Positions 63,865 through 64,000 of a DNA stretch of 64,000 nucleotides are shown piece after piece. The position numbers were made by a program, and so were the translations under genes. The notes under the pieces are model-generated. The model worked only from the letters and a program-made list of their open reading frames with translations. It was not told the DNA's origin and did not search any database. Origin of the DNA: Vespula vulgaris. Its lineage: Eukaryota > Arthropoda > Insecta > Hymenoptera > Vespidae. The stretch is taken from assembly GCF_905475345.1 (NCBI RefSeq), contig NC_066591.1, positions 6,987,501-7,051,500 on the forward strand. The letters run 5' to 3'. Numbering within the stretch: position 1 is the first letter of the stretch; each line of letters starts with the position of its first letter.

Positions 63865-64000
63865 AATACGGCTTGCACCGTTTTATTCTCGCCCATCCCA
63901 CACTTTCTACATTTCTCTCTTTCTCTCTTTCTTTTTTTCTGTCTTTTTCTCTTATTTTTGTCGTTCTTTTTTATTTTATCGTTGTGAACCATCGGCCAAC
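63865..64000. other. Terminal AT/TC-rich sequence
   Basis: Short pyrimidine-rich tract with CT runs; nothing else seen. Confidence 0.5.

Overview
The window looks like nuclear DNA of an insect, most likely an aculeate hymenopteran (bee or wasp). The evidence is: AT-rich sequence with frequent CpG; very many (TC)n/(GA)n, (TA)n, (AAT)n and (GTAT)n microsatellites; genes with short GT-AG introns; and insect-type gene families. The species cannot be fixed from the sequence alone. There is no sign of prokaryotic organisation, CRISPR arrays or phage genes.

Only the first 18 kb carries genes I can recognise, all on the + strand. (1) A single-coding-exon UXT/prefoldin-alpha-like chaperone gene lies at 7131-7562. 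(2) 464 bp downstream, a six-coding-exon PLP-dependent decarboxylase of the cysteine-sulfinate/aspartate/glutamate decarboxylase family spans 8027-11253 (485 aa when spliced). (3) A six-coding-exon ELOVL-type very-long-chain fatty acid elongase spans 15397-17936 (261 aa when spliced). The three have unrelated functions (co-chaperone, amino acid decarboxylation, ER lipid elongation), so I see neighbours rather than a pathway. Coding exons were rebuilt by hand from family motifs plus GT/AG boundaries, and all phases close.

The remaining 46 kb (about 17.9-64 kb) contains no coding gene I can defend. Most apparent open frames there are translations of microsatellites (poly-Ser/Leu, Arg/Glu). It is AT-rich filler interrupted by blocks of a few hundred bp that are richer in GC and CpG and in complex sequence. 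Several of these contain clustered homeodomain/POU-type sites, as expected of a regulatory domain or a giant intron of a gene outside the window. One clear non-autonomous DNA transposon (MITE, about 392 bp, long inverted repeats, TA target duplication) lies at 20200-20591.

Points worth a second look: a perfect 19-bp GC-rich hairpin at 243-290; an (AAT)n tract in elongase intron 3 that stays in frame and could encode a poly-Asn insert; a structured island inside decarboxylase intron 4; two GC-rich islands between the decarboxylase and the elongase that are open on both strands and carry splice-like sites; and several candidate regulatory islands in the desert. I did not find a convincing new multi-gene system.
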